Positions 36,095 to 45,300 of a DNA stretch of 64,000 nucleotides are shown one piece after another (the stretch's first letter is position 1; every line of letters starts with the position of its first letter). The translations under genes were made by a program, and so were the position numbers. Source of the DNA: Pseudomonas paralactis (lineage in GTDB: Bacteria; Pseudomonadota; Gammaproteobacteria; Pseudomonadales; Pseudomonadaceae); contig NZ_JYLN01000002.1 in the NCBI RefSeq assembly GCF_001439735.1, forward strand, positions 682,001-746,000. The letters are read 5' to 3'. A model generated the notes under the pieces. It did no database searches. It worked only from the letters and a program-made list of their open reading frames with translations, and was not told where the DNA came from.

Positions 36095-36182
36095 CGCTAT
36101 CGCAGGCAAGCCGGCTCCCACACTTGAACTGCATTCTTATGCTGGAATGCATTCCCCTGTGGGAGCTGGCTTGCCTGCGATG
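36095..36182. repeat. REPIN, GAGCTGGCTTGCCTGCGAT family
   Basis: Inverted arms CGCAGGCAAGCCGGCTCCCA and TGTGGGAGCTGGCTTGCCTG lie directly downstream of the transporter operon. Same family as 3150. Confidence 0.86.
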
Positions 36183-36397
36183 AATACACCGCAAATCCAT
36201 CTGATGGGCCCCATCCGGGGAACATCAATCCGTCACACCGGTCGGTTACATAAGTAGCTGCACGCGGCCGCGCGACGAACGCGTGCAAAAACGCGACATT
36301 TTTAGTTGATCCCACGCCCGCCAAGCCCTAAAGTTCGCGCCGAACGTCCATGCTGGAAACGATCCATCCGGCTCAAGTACTGACGACGAGACAGCAA

Positions 36398-36428
36398 GGC
36401 CAAGGGCAGCTTACCCCGTGGCCTTTTT
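36398..36428 (+). terminator. Terminator-like hairpin in the speC leader
   Basis: GGCC-AA-GGG pairs with CCC-GT-GGCC and is followed by five T, about 155 bases upstream of speC. It could end a small transcript or act as an attenuator of speC. Confidence 0.4.
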
Positions 36429-36440
36429 GCTTTCGGCGAC

Positions 36441-36572
36441 ATGCCTTGGGAAGTAGGCGAACCAAAGTGGGGATACGGAGGACGTTCAGGAGGGTGTGTC
36501 ATCAATGAATTCACGAGTGAATTCATTGATGACACACCCTCGCACCCATTGCTAATTTCAGTTTGCCCTTAG
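36441..36572 (+). CDS. Possible leader ORF of speC (43 codons)
   Basis: The frame starts ATG 36441 (MPWEVGEPKWGYGGRSGG), runs through the palindrome and ends ISVCP-stop with its TAG inside the speC Shine-Dalgarno sequence (TAGGAG). The stop position would couple its translation to speC. There is no convincing Shine-Dalgarno upstream (GGCGAC only) and no recognised homologue, so it may be chance. E. coli controls the ornithine decarboxylase gene speF through a translated leader, which makes the idea worth testing. Confidence 0.25.
   Translation: MPWEVGEPKWGYGGRSGGCVINEFTSEFIDDTPSHPLLISVCP
36491..36540. repeat. Perfect 24+24 bp palindrome upstream of speC
   Basis: Arm 36491-36514 (AGGGTGTGTC...AATTCAC) is exactly complementary to 36517-36540 with only GA between. 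It lies 43 bases upstream of the speC ATG. There is no T tract after it, so it is not a normal terminator. In RNA it would be a long uninterrupted hairpin next to the ribosome-binding site; in DNA it could be a dimeric operator or a cruciform. Confidence 0.9.
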
Positions 36573-36583
36573 GAGTTCCCAGC

Positions 36584-37747
36584 ATGTCGATCAACGTCGA
36601 AGATTATTTCGCGCGCGCCACCTTTGACAAAATGAAGGCGTTCGCCGACAAGCAAGAAACCCCGTTCGTGGTGATCGATACCGCGATGATCAGCCAGGCC
36701 TACGATGACCTGCGCGCCGGTTTCGAATTCGCCAAGGTGTATTACGCCGTCAAGGCCAACCCGGCCGTCGAGATCATCGACCTGTTGAAAGACAAGGGTT
36801 CGAGCTTCGACATCGCCTCGATCTACGAGCTGGACAAGGTCATGGACCGCGGCGTCAGCCCTGACCGTATCAGCTACGGCAACACCATCAAGAAATCCAG
36901 GGACATCCGCTACTTCTATGAGAAGGGCGTGCGCCTGTTCTCCACCGACTCCGAAGCCGACCTGCGCAACATCGCCAAGGCCGCGCCGGGCTCGAAAGTG
37001 TATGTGCGCATCCTCACCGAAGGCTCGACCACTGCCGACTGGCCGTTGTCGCGCAAATTCGGCTGCCAGACCGACATGGCCATGGACCTGCTGATCCTCG
37101 CCCGCGACCTGGGCCTGGTGCCTTACGGCATCTCGTTCCACGTCGGCTCGCAACAGCGCGACATCAGCGTGTGGGACGCGGCCATCGCCAAGGTCAAGGT
37201 GATCTTCGAACGCCTGAAAGAAGAAGACGGCATCGAGCTGAAGCTGATCAACATGGGCGGCGGCTTCCCGGCCAACTACATCACCCGCACCAACAGCCTG
37301 GAAACCTACGCCGAAGAAATCATCCGTTTCCTCAAGGAAGACTTCGGTGACGACCTGCCGGAAATCATTCTGGAACCTGGCCGTTCGCTGATCGCCAACG
37401 CCGGCATCCTGGTCAGCGAAGTGGTGCTGGTAGCGCGCAAGTCCCGTACCGCCGTCGAGCGCTGGGTGTACACGGATGTGGGCAAGTTCTCCGGCCTGAT
37501 CGAAACCATGGACGAAGCCATCAAGTTCCCGATCTGGACCGAGAAGAAAGGCGAGATGGAAGAAGTGGTCATCGCCGGCCCGACCTGCGACAGCGCCGAC
37601 ATCATGTACGAAAACTACAAGTACGGCCTGCCGTTGAACCTGGCCATTGGTGATCGTCTGTACTGGTTGTCGACCGGTGCCTACACCACCAGCTACAGCG
37701 CGGTGGAATTCAATGGGTTCCCGCCGTTGAAGTCGTTTTACGTGTAA
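36584..37747 (+). CDS. speC: Ornithine decarboxylase (fold III, SpeC of Pseudomonas)
   Basis: This PLP enzyme makes putrescine from ornithine. The 387-residue product is of the eukaryotic-type (alanine racemase fold) decarboxylase family, not the large E. coli SpeC type. Visible are the PLP lysine in YYAVKANP (Lys-57), HVGSQQRD, the glycine-rich phosphate loop NMGGGFP, EPGRSLIANAG and the active-site Cys in GPTCDSADIMYEN. The start at 36584 follows AGGAG. It could also accept lysine, as some relatives do. The leader contains an exceptional palindrome. Confidence 0.92.
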   Translation: MSINVEDYFARATFDKMKAFADKQETPFVVIDTAMISQAYDDLRAGFEFAKVYYAVKANPAVEIIDLLKDKGSSFDIASIYELDKVMDRGVSPDRISYGNTIKKSRDIRYFYEKGVRLFSTDSEADLRNIAKAAPGSKVYVRILTEGSTTADWPLSRKFGCQTDMAMDLLILARDLGLVPYGISFHVGSQQRDISVWDAAIAKVKVIFERLKEEDGIELKLINMGGGFPANYITRTNSLETYAEEIIRFLKEDFGDDLPEIILEPGRSLIANAGILVSEVVLVARKSRTAVERWVYTDVGKFSGLIETMDEAIKFPIWTEKKGEMEEVVIAGPTCDSADIMYENYKYGLPLNLAIGDRLYWLSTGAYTTSYSAVEFNGFPPLKSFYV

Positions 37748-37762
37748 TAAGACGGTTATAAC

Positions 37763-37796
37763 TAAAAAGCCCATGACGTTTCATGGGCTTTTTTCT
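37763..37796. terminator. Bidirectional terminator between speC and the toxin gene
   Basis: AAAAAGCCCATGA pairs with TTCATGGGCTTTTTT. It lies 15 bases after speC and 18 bases beyond the end of the converging parE-like gene, so it serves both. Confidence 0.85.
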
Positions 37797-37813
37797 GTCT
37801 GTGGTACGCGCCC

Positions 37814-38089
37814 TCAGCGATCTTCGCGAACGTGCCATAACCGTAGAATATAGAGTGTCGACTGTTGAATTTCGTAGCGCATTTCGTAATGGCCGACTAA
37901 AAGTCTTCTTACGTCGCGCGGTGAAAACTCTTCAATTCTCTCACCGATGCGCGGATTATCGAGCAGCGTGTCAGGCGCTTGAGACAGTGACTGCACGATG
38001 CGGGCGGCAGCTTCGCGGTTTACAACAGAGAGGAAGTCATATAATCGAGCCAGGTCGGATAAGGCTTTACTTGTCCACCTCAGCTCCAT
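37814..38089 (-). CDS. parE: RelE/ParE-family toxin
   Basis: This small toxin of a type II system has 91 residues and a ParE-like pattern: MELRWTSKALSDLARLYDFLSVVNREAAARIVQSL, NPRIGERIEEFSPRDVRRLLVGHYEMRYEI and the final YILRLWHVREDR. ParE members poison gyrase, RelE members cut mRNA; the LRLWH-RE end favours ParE. It follows the antitoxin with a one-base overlap, the normal antitoxin-first order. Confidence 0.85.
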   Translation of the reverse strand: MELRWTSKALSDLARLYDFLSVVNREAAARIVQSLSQAPDTLLDNPRIGERIEEFSPRDVRRLLVGHYEMRYEIQQSTLYILRLWHVREDR

Positions 38090-38355
38090 CAGCGCGGTAC
38101 CGGTAGCGGCGAATCGGTGCTCAGGCTATCTGCCCAGGCCTGCACTGCCTGGTGATCGATCACGCGCCCCGCATCTACATCTGCCATAGCCTCAAGCGTC
38201 AGCCGGCTGCGCTCTTCTTCTTGATCGACCCAATCAGCGAGGGCCTGTTTCACCACCCATCCGCGTGAGCGATCCATTCGCGCGGCAATCTGGTCAACTT
38301 TCTGAGCAAGGGCAGTGGGAATATGAGCTGTCATTACTTTGGTTTCGGCACCCAT
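38089..38355 (-). CDS. parD: Ribbon-helix-helix antitoxin (ParD/CopG type)
   Basis: This 88-residue antitoxin has a ribbon-helix-helix N-terminus (TKVMTAHIPTALAQKVDQIAARMDRSRGWVVKQALADWVDQEEERSRL) and a C-terminal toxin-binding tail. It would autoregulate the pair. ATG 38355 gives MGAETKV; an internal ATG (MTAHIP) is an alternative. A near-palindrome about 45 bases upstream is a plausible operator. Confidence 0.83.
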   Translation of the reverse strand: MGAETKVMTAHIPTALAQKVDQIAARMDRSRGWVVKQALADWVDQEEERSRLTLEAMADVDAGRVIDHQAVQAWADSLSTDSPLPVPR

Positions 38356-38397
38356 GAAAACTCTCTCTGCGGATAAATGACAAGCAGGCGATTAAAA

Positions 38398-38416
38398 ATG
38401 ATTCAAGCTTAATCAT
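38398..38416. promoter_or_regulatory. Candidate operator of the toxin-antitoxin pair
   Basis: ATGATTCAAGCTTAATCAT is symmetric apart from one pair (ATGATT/AATCAT arms around AAGCTT) and lies upstream of the antitoxin start, where ribbon-helix-helix antitoxins bind. Confidence 0.4.
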
Positions 38417-38498
38417 AGTGACTTAAGCCAGAGCTTCAACCTTCGATCCTTGCCGTTCATCGACAAACCGGAACACGTGAATGTGTAGAAACGGGGTC

Positions 38499-39257
38499 CT
38501 ACAGCGTTTTCTCCAATTGGTCCGCGTGCCCTTGATAAGCCTCGGCCATGGCGCGAATCTGTGGGTCATTGGCCTGTGCCAGCGCCTTATGCGCCGTTCG
38601 CAGGAATTTGAAATTCCCAGCCGCCAAAGCCTTGCGCAGCCATTCCAGCGCAGCGTCGATCTGCCCTCTGTCCGCCAGCACCGCTGCATAGCTGAACTGC
38701 CCCCGAAAATCCCCGGCTTCGGCGGAGCGTCGGTACCATTCTACGGCTGTCTCTAGATCCCTGGGGCAATACTGGCCGTCTTCCAGATAACGCCCCAGCA
38801 GGTTCATCGACTTGGCGTGGCCCTGCCCTGCGGCCTGGCGATAAAGCGTCAGCGCTTGGGCCTGGTCTTGCTCAATGCCGCGACCGGTAGCCAACAGGTT
38901 GGCGTAGTTGTACTGGCCCCAATCCAAGCCGGCCTCTGCTGCCAGCCGGTATTGCCGCGCAGCTGCCGCTTCATCGACGGAGCAACCCCAACCATGCTCC
39001 AGGCAACGTCCGGCCATATTGCGCGCCATCAAATGCCCGCCCTGCGCCGCAATCTGGAACCAGCGCAGTGCCAGGGCCTCATCGCGGGCAATGCCGCGCC
39101 CTTCCAGCAGGATTTGCCCGAGCAGGGCCTGGGCATCGACCACACCTGCCTTGGCGGCGATCAGGATCGCCTGGGCGGCGCGCACCGGGGAGTCGTCGAG
39201 CATGGACTGCAATTGCTCGACATTGAGCACTTCCTGACGACGCAATAAAAAGCCCAT
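38499..39257 (-). CDS. Sel1-repeat (TPR-like) protein beside piuC
   Basis: This 252-residue protein is built of about five to six Sel1-like repeats, for example AQALLGQILLEGRGIARDEALALRWFQIAAQGGH, ARNMAGRCLEHGWGCSVDEAAAARQYRLAAEAG and SMNLLGRYLEDGQYCPRDLETAVEWYRRSAEAGD. No signal peptide is visible, so it is probably cytosolic. It starts one base after the piuC stop, and the same pair occurs in P. aeruginosa (PA4516-PA4515 from memory). Role in iron metabolism is inferred from context only. Confidence 0.85.
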   Translation of the reverse strand: MGFLLRRQEVLNVEQLQSMLDDSPVRAAQAILIAAKAGVVDAQALLGQILLEGRGIARDEALALRWFQIAAQGGHLMARNMAGRCLEHGWGCSVDEAAAARQYRLAAEAGLDWGQYNYANLLATGRGIEQDQAQALTLYRQAAGQGHAKSMNLLGRYLEDGQYCPRDLETAVEWYRRSAEAGDFRGQFSYAAVLADRGQIDAALEWLRKALAAGNFKFLRTAHKALAQANDPQIRAMAEAYQGHADQLEKTL

Positions 39258-39258
39258 C

Positions 39259-39939
39259 TCAGACCTCGACCCAGCGGCGCAACAGGTTGTGGTAGGTGCC
39301 GGTGAGCTGGATCAGCGCCGGGTGATCGGGCACGTCGCGGGTCAGTTGCTGAATGGCGCCGTCCATCTCGAACAGCAAGGTGCGCTGGCTGTCTTCGCGC
39401 ACCAGGCTTTGGGTCCAGAAGAACGAGGCATAGCGCGCGCCACGGGTCACCGCGTTGACTTTGTGCAGGCTGGAGCCGGGGTATAGCACCATATCACCAG
39501 CAGGGAGCTTGACCCGTTGCAGCCCGAAGGTGTCCTGAATCTCCAGTTCGCCGCCGTCGTACTCGTCGGGATCGCTGAAGAACAGCGTGGACGACAGGTC
39601 GGTGCGCACGCGCTCGTGGCTGCCTTTGGGCTGGCGCACCGCATTGTCGATATGAAAGTCAAAACTGCCGCCTGCGGTATAGCAGTTGAGCAGCGGCGGG
39701 AAGACTTTGTGCGGCAGCGCGGCCGACATGAACAGCGGGTTGCTCCACAACCGCTCCAGCATGGCTGCGCCAATTTCCTTGGCCAAGGGGTGACCTTCAG
39801 GCAATTGCAGGTTGTGCTTGGCCTTGGCCGACTGGTGACCGGCGGTGATTTTGCCGTCAGCCCATTCGGTCTCTTCCAGGGCTTGGCGAATGCGCAGCAC
39901 CTCCTCGCGAGAGAACAGGCCGGGAATGTGCAGCAACAT
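39259..39939 (-). CDS. piuC: Fe(II)/2-oxoglutarate-dependent hydroxylase PiuC (PKHD type)
   Basis: This iron- and 2-oxoglutarate-dependent oxygenase has 226 residues. The metal ligands are His-96 and Asp-98 in [11 protein letters not shown] and His-159 in [15 protein letters not shown]; Arg-169 would bind 2-oxoglutarate. The frame opens far upstream (over 100 codons) but only ATG 39939, [10 protein letters not shown], matches the family. It diverges from piuA. A Fur-type box lies 30 bases upstream, so iron starvation should induce it. Its substrate is not established here. Confidence 0.9.
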   Translation of the reverse strand: MLLHIPGLFSREEVLRIRQALEETEWADGKITAGHQSAKAKHNLQLPEGHPLAKEIGAAMLERLWSNPLFMSAALPHKVFPPLLNCYTAGGSFDFHIDNAVRQPKGSHERVRTDLSSTLFFSDPDEYDGGELEIQDTFGLQRVKLPAGDMVLYPGSSLHKVNAVTRGARYASFFWTQSLVREDSQRTLLFEMDGAIQQLTRDVPDHPALIQLTGTYHNLLRRWVEV

Positions 39940-39968
39940 GAGGCAATACCTGCGATCAGAGAGGCGCC

Positions 39969-39987
39969 AATGGTATTGATTCTTATC
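39969..39987. promoter_or_regulatory. Fur-type box for piuC
   Basis: AATGGTATTGATTCTTATC lies 30 bases upstream of the piuC start. It shares the 15-mer AATGGTATTGATTCT, in the same sense relative to a reverse reading, with the site at 27813-27830. Confidence 0.6.
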
Positions 39988-40059
39988 CGCCCTGTAAAAC
40001 CCGGGGACGAACGAGAACGCAAAATCCGTAATGAAAAAGTGTAAAGAATGTAAATTCGA

Positions 40060-40080
40060 TGCGAATAGCAATATCTCGCA
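40060..40080. promoter_or_regulatory. Second Fur-type box, for piuA
   Basis: TGCGAATAGCAATATCTCGCA has symmetric TGCGA/TCGCA ends around an AT-rich core, a common look of Pseudomonas Fur sites. It lies 65 bases before the piuA ATG, so the divergent genes appear to have separate iron boxes. Confidence 0.45.
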
Positions 40081-40144
40081 ATTGATACAAAGTCTTGTTG
40101 GCCCTATATTCCGCGGCCTCACATCCTTGGGGAAGGGACACGTC

Positions 40145-42439
40145 ATGTCGCGCACTACACTAATAACAACCGCCAGTTCACCGCGTATGCTGGCCTCGGC
40201 CATCGGCGTTGCACTCAGCGCCAGCTCTGCCGCCCACATGGCGCAGGCAGCGGAAAACACCGAGCAAAAAGGCGAGCGCAACCCTATCTCCCTCGGCGCC
40301 ACCAATATTACCGGCCAGGATCAGGACAACACCTCCTACCAGGTGGAAAAAGCCTCGTCGCAGAAGTACACCGCGCCGCTGGTGGACACACCGCGTTCGG
40401 TCACCGTGGTGCCGCAACAAGTACTCAAGGACACGGCCGCCACGTCGTTGCAGGATGCCTTGCGCACCGTACCGGGCATTACCTTCGGCGCCGGTGAAGG
40501 CGGCAACCCCCAGGGCGACCGCCCGTTCATTCGTGGTTTTGATGCCCAGGGCGACACTTACCTGGACGGCGTGCGCGACACCGGCGGCCAGAGCCGCGAG
40601 ATCTTCGACATCGAGTCGATCGAAGTCAGCAAGGGCCCGAACTCCTCGTTCGGCGGCCGTGGTTCGGCCGGTGGCAGCCTCAACCTGGTGAGCAAGACCC
40701 CACAAGCGCGGGACTTCACCAACGGCGGCTTCACCTACGGCTCCGATCAGACTCGCCGCTACGTGCTCGACGTGAACCGCCAGTTCCTCGACGACAGCGC
40801 CGCCTTCCGCCTGAACCTGATGAGCCACGAACAAAACGTCGCCGGCCGCGATGCGGTGAACTACGACCGTTGGGGTGTCGCCCCGTCGCTGACGTTTGGC
40901 CTGGGCACGCCGACCCGCGTCAACCTCAGCTATTACCATATGGAAAGCGATGACCTGCCGGATTCGGGGATTCCGTATGGCTATGGCTCACCGACCGCCA
41001 CCGCCCACGCTCACGACAAACCCAACGACGGCGGCGACAGCAACAATTTTTACGGTTTGAAAAGCCGCGATTTCCGCAAGACCCGCGCCGACATCAGCAC
41101 GTTCTCTATCGAACACGACCTGAACGACAACATGACGCTGAAGAACACCCTGCGTCATGGCAGCACCGGCCAGGACTATGTGCTGACACAACCGGATGAC
41201 AGCAAATTCAACGTCAACAAGTACGGCACCGTATGGCGTCGTGCCAATAGCCGTGTTTCCACGACCACCACAACCACCAACCAGACCGACCTGTTCGGCA
41301 GCTTCCAGGCGCTGGGTTTCAAGCACAGCTACTCCACCGGCCTGGAATTCACCGGTGAAGAAACGCGTGTCAGCGGCTATACCGTTTCGCCAAACGGTAA
41401 TCCTTTAGGTGGTTGCACACCTGACAAGGTCGGCAATAGCGGTGGCAGCTGCACGTCCCTGGCCAACCCGAACCCGGACGATGCCTGGACCGGCAGCGTC
41501 GCGCGCAATTACATGGGCACCAACACCAAGGCCACCAGCCGCGCCGCCTATGTGTTCGACACCATCGAACTCGATCCGAAATGGCTGCTGAACGTCGGTC
41601 TGCGCTATGACACCTTCGATACCGAAGCCAACAGCAACGCCGTTGCCGGACGTTCCAAGATCAAGGACGACAGCCAGTTCTTCAACTGGCAGGCAGGCCT
41701 GGTGTGGAAACCGCTTGAGAACGGCAGCATCTACGCGTCCTACGCGACCTCGGCCACGCCAGCCGGTGGCCTGGTAGGTGAAGGCTCCGACGGCAACCCG
41801 CTGTCAGCCGGTGCCGCCACCAGCGACTTGCAGCCCGAAGAAACCGTTAACTACGAACTGGGCACCAAGTGGGACCTGTTCCACGATCGCCTGTCTCTGA
41901 CCGCTGCTATCTTCCGCACCGAGAAGAAAAACACCCGCATCCTGGTGGACGCCCTCACCTACCAGAACGCCGGTGAATCTCAGGTCGACGGCATTGAGTT
42001 GTCCGCCAGCGGCAAGATCACAGATAAATGGCAGTTGTTTGCGGGCTACAGCTACCTGGACAGCGAGCTGGTCAAATCCGGTCTCAATGGACGTAATGGC
42101 GTGGTGGGCACCGGCTCCAGCAAAGGCAACCAGATGCCCAACACGCCGAAGAACTCCTTTAGCCTGTGGACCACCTACGACATCACGCCCAAGCTCACCA
42201 TCGGTGGCGGCGCCTTCTATGTCGATCAGGTTTACGGCGATGTCGGCAACACTGTGTACGTACCTTCCTACACCCGTTACGACGCCATGGCCAGCTACAA
42301 GCTGACCAAGAACGTCGATCTGCAACTGAACGTGCAGAACCTGACCGACAAGACTTACTACGACAAGGCATTCTCCACGCACTTCGCCAACCAGGCGGCC
42401 GGTCGTACCGCCCTGTTGACCACCAGCTTCCACTTCTAA
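40145..42439 (+). CDS. piuA: TonB-dependent catecholate siderophore receptor (PiuA/Fiu)
   Basis: This outer-membrane ferric-catecholate receptor has 764 residues. Signal peptide ends near [10 protein letters not shown]; plug with [54 protein letters not shown] and [29 protein letters not shown]; barrel with a Cys pair in [14 protein letters not shown] and terminal SFHF. It matches Fiu/PiuA, receptors also used by siderophore-linked beta-lactams. The start at 40145 removes a 38-residue upstream stretch with no signal. It is flanked by piuC (divergent) and piuB (same strand). Confidence 0.92.
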   Translation: MSRTTLITTASSPRMLASAIGVALSASSAAHMAQAAENTEQKGERNPISLGATNITGQDQDNTSYQVEKASSQKYTAPLVDTPRSVTVVPQQVLKDTAATSLQDALRTVPGITFGAGEGGNPQGDRPFIRGFDAQGDTYLDGVRDTGGQSREIFDIESIEVSKGPNSSFGGRGSAGGSLNLVSKTPQARDFTNGGFTYGSDQTRRYVLDVNRQFLDDSAAFRLNLMSHEQNVAGRDAVNYDRWGVAPSLTFGLGTPTRVNLSYYHMESDDLPDSGIPYGYGSPTATAHAHDKPNDGGDSNNFYGLKSRDFRKTRADISTFSIEHDLNDNMTLKNTLRHGSTGQDYVLTQPDDSKFNVNKYGTVWRRANSRVSTTTTTTNQTDLFGSFQALGFKHSYSTGLEFTGEETRVSGYTVSPNGNPLGGCTPDKVGNSGGSCTSLANPNPDDAWTGSVARNYMGTNTKATSRAAYVFDTIELDPKWLLNVGLRYDTFDTEANSNAVAGRSKIKDDSQFFNWQAGLVWKPLENGSIYASYATSATPAGGLVGEGSDGNPLSAGAATSDLQPEETVNYELGTKWDLFHDRLSLTAAIFRTEKKNTRILVDALTYQNAGESQVDGIELSASGKITDKWQLFAGYSYLDSELVKSGLNGRNGVVGTGSSKGNQMPNTPKNSFSLWTTYDITPKLTIGGGAFYVDQVYGDVGNTVYVPSYTRYDAMASYKLTKNVDLQLNVQNLTDKTYYDKAFSTHFANQAAGRTALLTTSFHF

Positions 42440-42458
42440 ACGCAGTCAATGCTCGACC

Positions 42459-42491
42459 CAAAGCCCCACGTATCGGATGCGTGGGGCTTTT
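42459..42491 (+). terminator. Intrinsic terminator after piuA
   Basis: AAAGCCCCACG/CGTGGGGCTTTT hairpin, 20 bases after the piuA stop. It separates piuA from piuB, so piuB may need its own promoter or readthrough. Confidence 0.75.
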
Positions 42492-42575
42492 GTGTGTAAA
42501 ACAGAATTTTTCTCGATAACCCACGGCATAATGCGCGCCGTGACATCGATATCCAGATAAGCGAGGCGGCCCGAC

Positions 42576-45101
42576 GTGTTGAAGAAAACCCTGTTTCAGT
42601 TGCACTGGTTCTTCGGCATCACTGCCGGGCTGGTGCTGGCCTTGATGGGGATCACCGGGGCTGCGTACTCGTTCCAGGATGAAATCCTGCGGGCCCTCAA
42701 CCCCACGGTTCTGAACGTACAGAAACGCGAAGCCGGTGTGCTGCCGCCTGCCGAACTGGTGCGCAAGCTGGAAGCCACCGAAGGCAAGAGCGTGGCGATG
42801 TTGTGGGTGGAAAGCGACAGCGGCAATGCCGGCCGGGTCGCCTTTACCCCGCCGCCGGGGGAGCGTCGTGGCCAGATGCGCTACTTCGACCCGTATACCG
42901 GCGACTACCTGGGCGACGCCGTCGGCCAGGATGTATTCGGCTTTATCCTGCAACTGCACCGCTTCCTCGCCATCGGCGACACCGGGCGCAATATCACGGG
43001 CGCTTGCACCCTGATCCTGGTGTTCTTCTGCCTCTCCGGTTTGTACCTGCGCTGGCCGCGCCAGGTAAAAAGCTGGCGCGTGTGGCTGACCCTGGACTGG
43101 CGCAAAAAGGGCCGCAGCTTCAACTGGGACCTGCACTCGGTGTTCGGCACCTGGTGCCTGCTGTTTTACCTGCTGGCGGCACTGACCGGGCTGTACTGGT
43201 CTTATGACTGGTACAACCAGGGCGTGACCAAACTGCTCTCTGATGCACCGCAGAACGAGCGGATGCGCAAGCGCGGCCCGCCGCCCTCAGGCCCGGCGCC
43301 GGTGGCCAACTACGACGCGATCTGGAGCAGCATCTACAGCAACGCCGGCCCCGATCTGAGTGCCTACAACATCCGAATGCCGGGCGTCGCCGGGCAACCG
43401 GCCACCGTGTATTACCTGCTCAAGGATTCGCCCCATGACCGTGCGCTGAACCAGATCAACCTGGACCCGGCCACCGGTGAGGTCAAATCCCTTGACCGCT
43501 ACGCCAGCAAGAGCCTCAAATCGCAATTGCTGACCAGCGTCTATGCGTTACACACCGGCAGTTATTTCGGCCTGATCGGGCGCATCGTGCTCACCGTCAG
43601 CTCGCTGCTCATGCCCCTGTTTTTCATCACCGGCTGGCTGTTGTACCTCGACCGTCGTCGCAAGAAACGCCAGGTACGCCAGGCCCGCCAAGGTTTGAGC
43701 GCCAACCCCGGCGATGCACCGGCCTGGCTGATCGGGTTTGCCAGCCAGAGCGGCTTTGCCGAACAGTTGGCCTGGCAGACTGCCGGGCAATTGCAGGCCG
43801 CCGGCGTGGCGGTCAAGGTGCAGCCCCTGGGCAGCGTCAGCCGCGACGACCTCAGCCAGTCGCAACATGCGCTGTTTGTGGTCAGCACCTTCGGCGATGG
43901 CGAAGCCCCCGACAGTGCCCGTGGTTTTGAGCGCAGCGTGCTCGGCCAGGACCTGCCCCTCAAAGGTTTGAACTACTCGGTGCTGGCCCTGGGTGATCGG
44001 CAGTACCAACACTTCTGCGGTTTTGCCCGACGCCTGCACTTCTGGCTGACCAACCAGGGCGGCAACCCGCTGTTTGCCCCGGTGGAAGTCGACAGCGGCG
44101 ACGCAGTGGCCCTGCACACCTGGCAACAGCAACTGGGCCAGCTCACCGGTCACGCCCCCGCGGCAACCTGGCAGACGGCCCAGTACGAAAGCTGGACGTT
44201 GAGCCAACGCCGCCTGCTCAACCCCGGCAGCGTGGGGGCCGATGTGTACCTGCTCGGTCTCACAGCGCCCTCGCCTCATAGCTGGCTCGCCGGCGACCTG
44301 GTGGAAGTCTTGCCGCGCAATTGCCCGTGGGCCGTGGAGCATTTCCTCGACGGCCTCGGCCTGGCCGGCAGCGACGGCGTATTGATCGACGGTTTGGCAC
44401 AAACGCTCGATCAAGCCCTGGCCAGCCGACAACTGCCGGACAACCGTGCGCATCTGGTCGGCCTGCATGCCCAGGCCCTGGTGGACGCGCTGGTGCCCCT
44501 GAGTATGCGCGAATACTCCATCGCCTCGATTGCCAGTGACGGCGTGCTGGAACTGATCGTGCGCCAGGAGCGCCACCCCGACGGCAGCCTGGGTCTGGGC
44601 TCCGGCTGGCTGACGGAACACGCCGCCATCGGTTCCGGCATCAGCCTGCGCCTGCGCCGCAACAGTGCCTTCCACCTGCCGGACGCTCCCGTGCCGTTGA
44701 TCCTGCTGGGCAACGGCACCGGCCTTGCCGGCCTGCGCAGCTTGCTCAAGGCGCGCATTGCCGATGGCCAGCAGCGCAACTGGTTGCTGTTTGGCGAGCG
44801 CAATATCGCCCACGACTACCTGTGCCAGGACGAACTGCAAGGCTGGCTCGCCAGTGGTGACCTGGCGCTGCTGGACCTGGCGTTTTCCCGCGATCAGGAA
44901 GAGAAGGTCTACGTACAGGATCGCCTGCGCGAATCGGCGGATGTCCTGCGCAAATGGCTGGCGGACGGTGCGGCGATTTATGTCTGCGGCAGTTTGCAGG
45001 GCATGGCGACGGGGGTGGATCAGGCGTTGGTGGATATCCTGGGCAGTGAGACGGTGGAGCGCCTGATTGAACAGGGCCGCTATCGTCGGGATGTGTACTG
45101 A
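42576..45101 (+). CDS. piuB: PepSY-flavodoxin-FAD/NADPH reductase fusion (PiuB), likely siderophore-iron reductase
   Basis: This 841-residue fusion has three parts. Residues ~1-370 are a PepSY-TM region with four or more helices ([90 protein letters not shown]). A flavodoxin domain follows at about 385-520 ([43 protein letters not shown]), then an FAD/NADPH reductase part ([40 protein letters not shown]). It probably reduces ferric siderophore iron at the inner membrane. The start is GTG 42576 or the adjacent TTG. Confidence 0.88.
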   Translation: MLKKTLFQLHWFFGITAGLVLALMGITGAAYSFQDEILRALNPTVLNVQKREAGVLPPAELVRKLEATEGKSVAMLWVESDSGNAGRVAFTPPPGERRGQMRYFDPYTGDYLGDAVGQDVFGFILQLHRFLAIGDTGRNITGACTLILVFFCLSGLYLRWPRQVKSWRVWLTLDWRKKGRSFNWDLHSVFGTWCLLFYLLAALTGLYWSYDWYNQGVTKLLSDAPQNERMRKRGPPPSGPAPVANYDAIWSSIYSNAGPDLSAYNIRMPGVAGQPATVYYLLKDSPHDRALNQINLDPATGEVKSLDRYASKSLKSQLLTSVYALHTGSYFGLIGRIVLTVSSLLMPLFFITGWLLYLDRRRKKRQVRQARQGLSANPGDAPAWLIGFASQSGFAEQLAWQTAGQLQAAGVAVKVQPLGSVSRDDLSQSQHALFVVSTFGDGEAPDSARGFERSVLGQDLPLKGLNYSVLALGDRQYQHFCGFARRLHFWLTNQGGNPLFAPVEVDSGDAVALHTWQQQLGQLTGHAPAATWQTAQYESWTLSQRRLLNPGSVGADVYLLGLTAPSPHSWLAGDLVEVLPRNCPWAVEHFLDGLGLAGSDGVLIDGLAQTLDQALASRQLPDNRAHLVGLHAQALVDALVPLSMREYSIASIASDGVLELIVRQERHPDGSLGLGSGWLTEHAAIGSGISLRLRRNSAFHLPDAPVPLILLGNGTGLAGLRSLLKARIADGQQRNWLLFGERNIAHDYLCQDELQGWLASGDLALLDLAFSRDQEEKVYVQDRLRESADVLRKWLADGAAIYVCGSLQGMATGVDQALVDILGSETVERLIEQGRYRRDVY

Positions 45102-45150
45102 GATTTTCAGACACTGAAGAATCAATGTGGGAGGAGGCTTGCCCCAATAC

Positions 45151-45252
45151 CTGTAGGAGCGAGCTTGCTCGCGAAAAACTCACAGGCGCCGCGTGTATTC
45201 AGGAAGCACGCGTTATGGTTGACGTTTTTCGCGAGCAAGCTCGCTCCTACAG
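45151..45252. repeat. REPIN, GTAGGAGCGAGCTTGCTCGCGA family (left of phoD)
   Basis: Perfect inverted arms with a ~55-base spacer. The spacer resembles the reverse complement of the spacer of the REPIN at 46916. A lone arm of another family (AATGTGGGAGGAGGCTTGCC) precedes it at 45125. Confidence 0.88.
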
Positions 45253-45300
45253 AGGGCGATGTGTCACTTAACCCCCCACATTTTTTGACTGCATTCCAGG

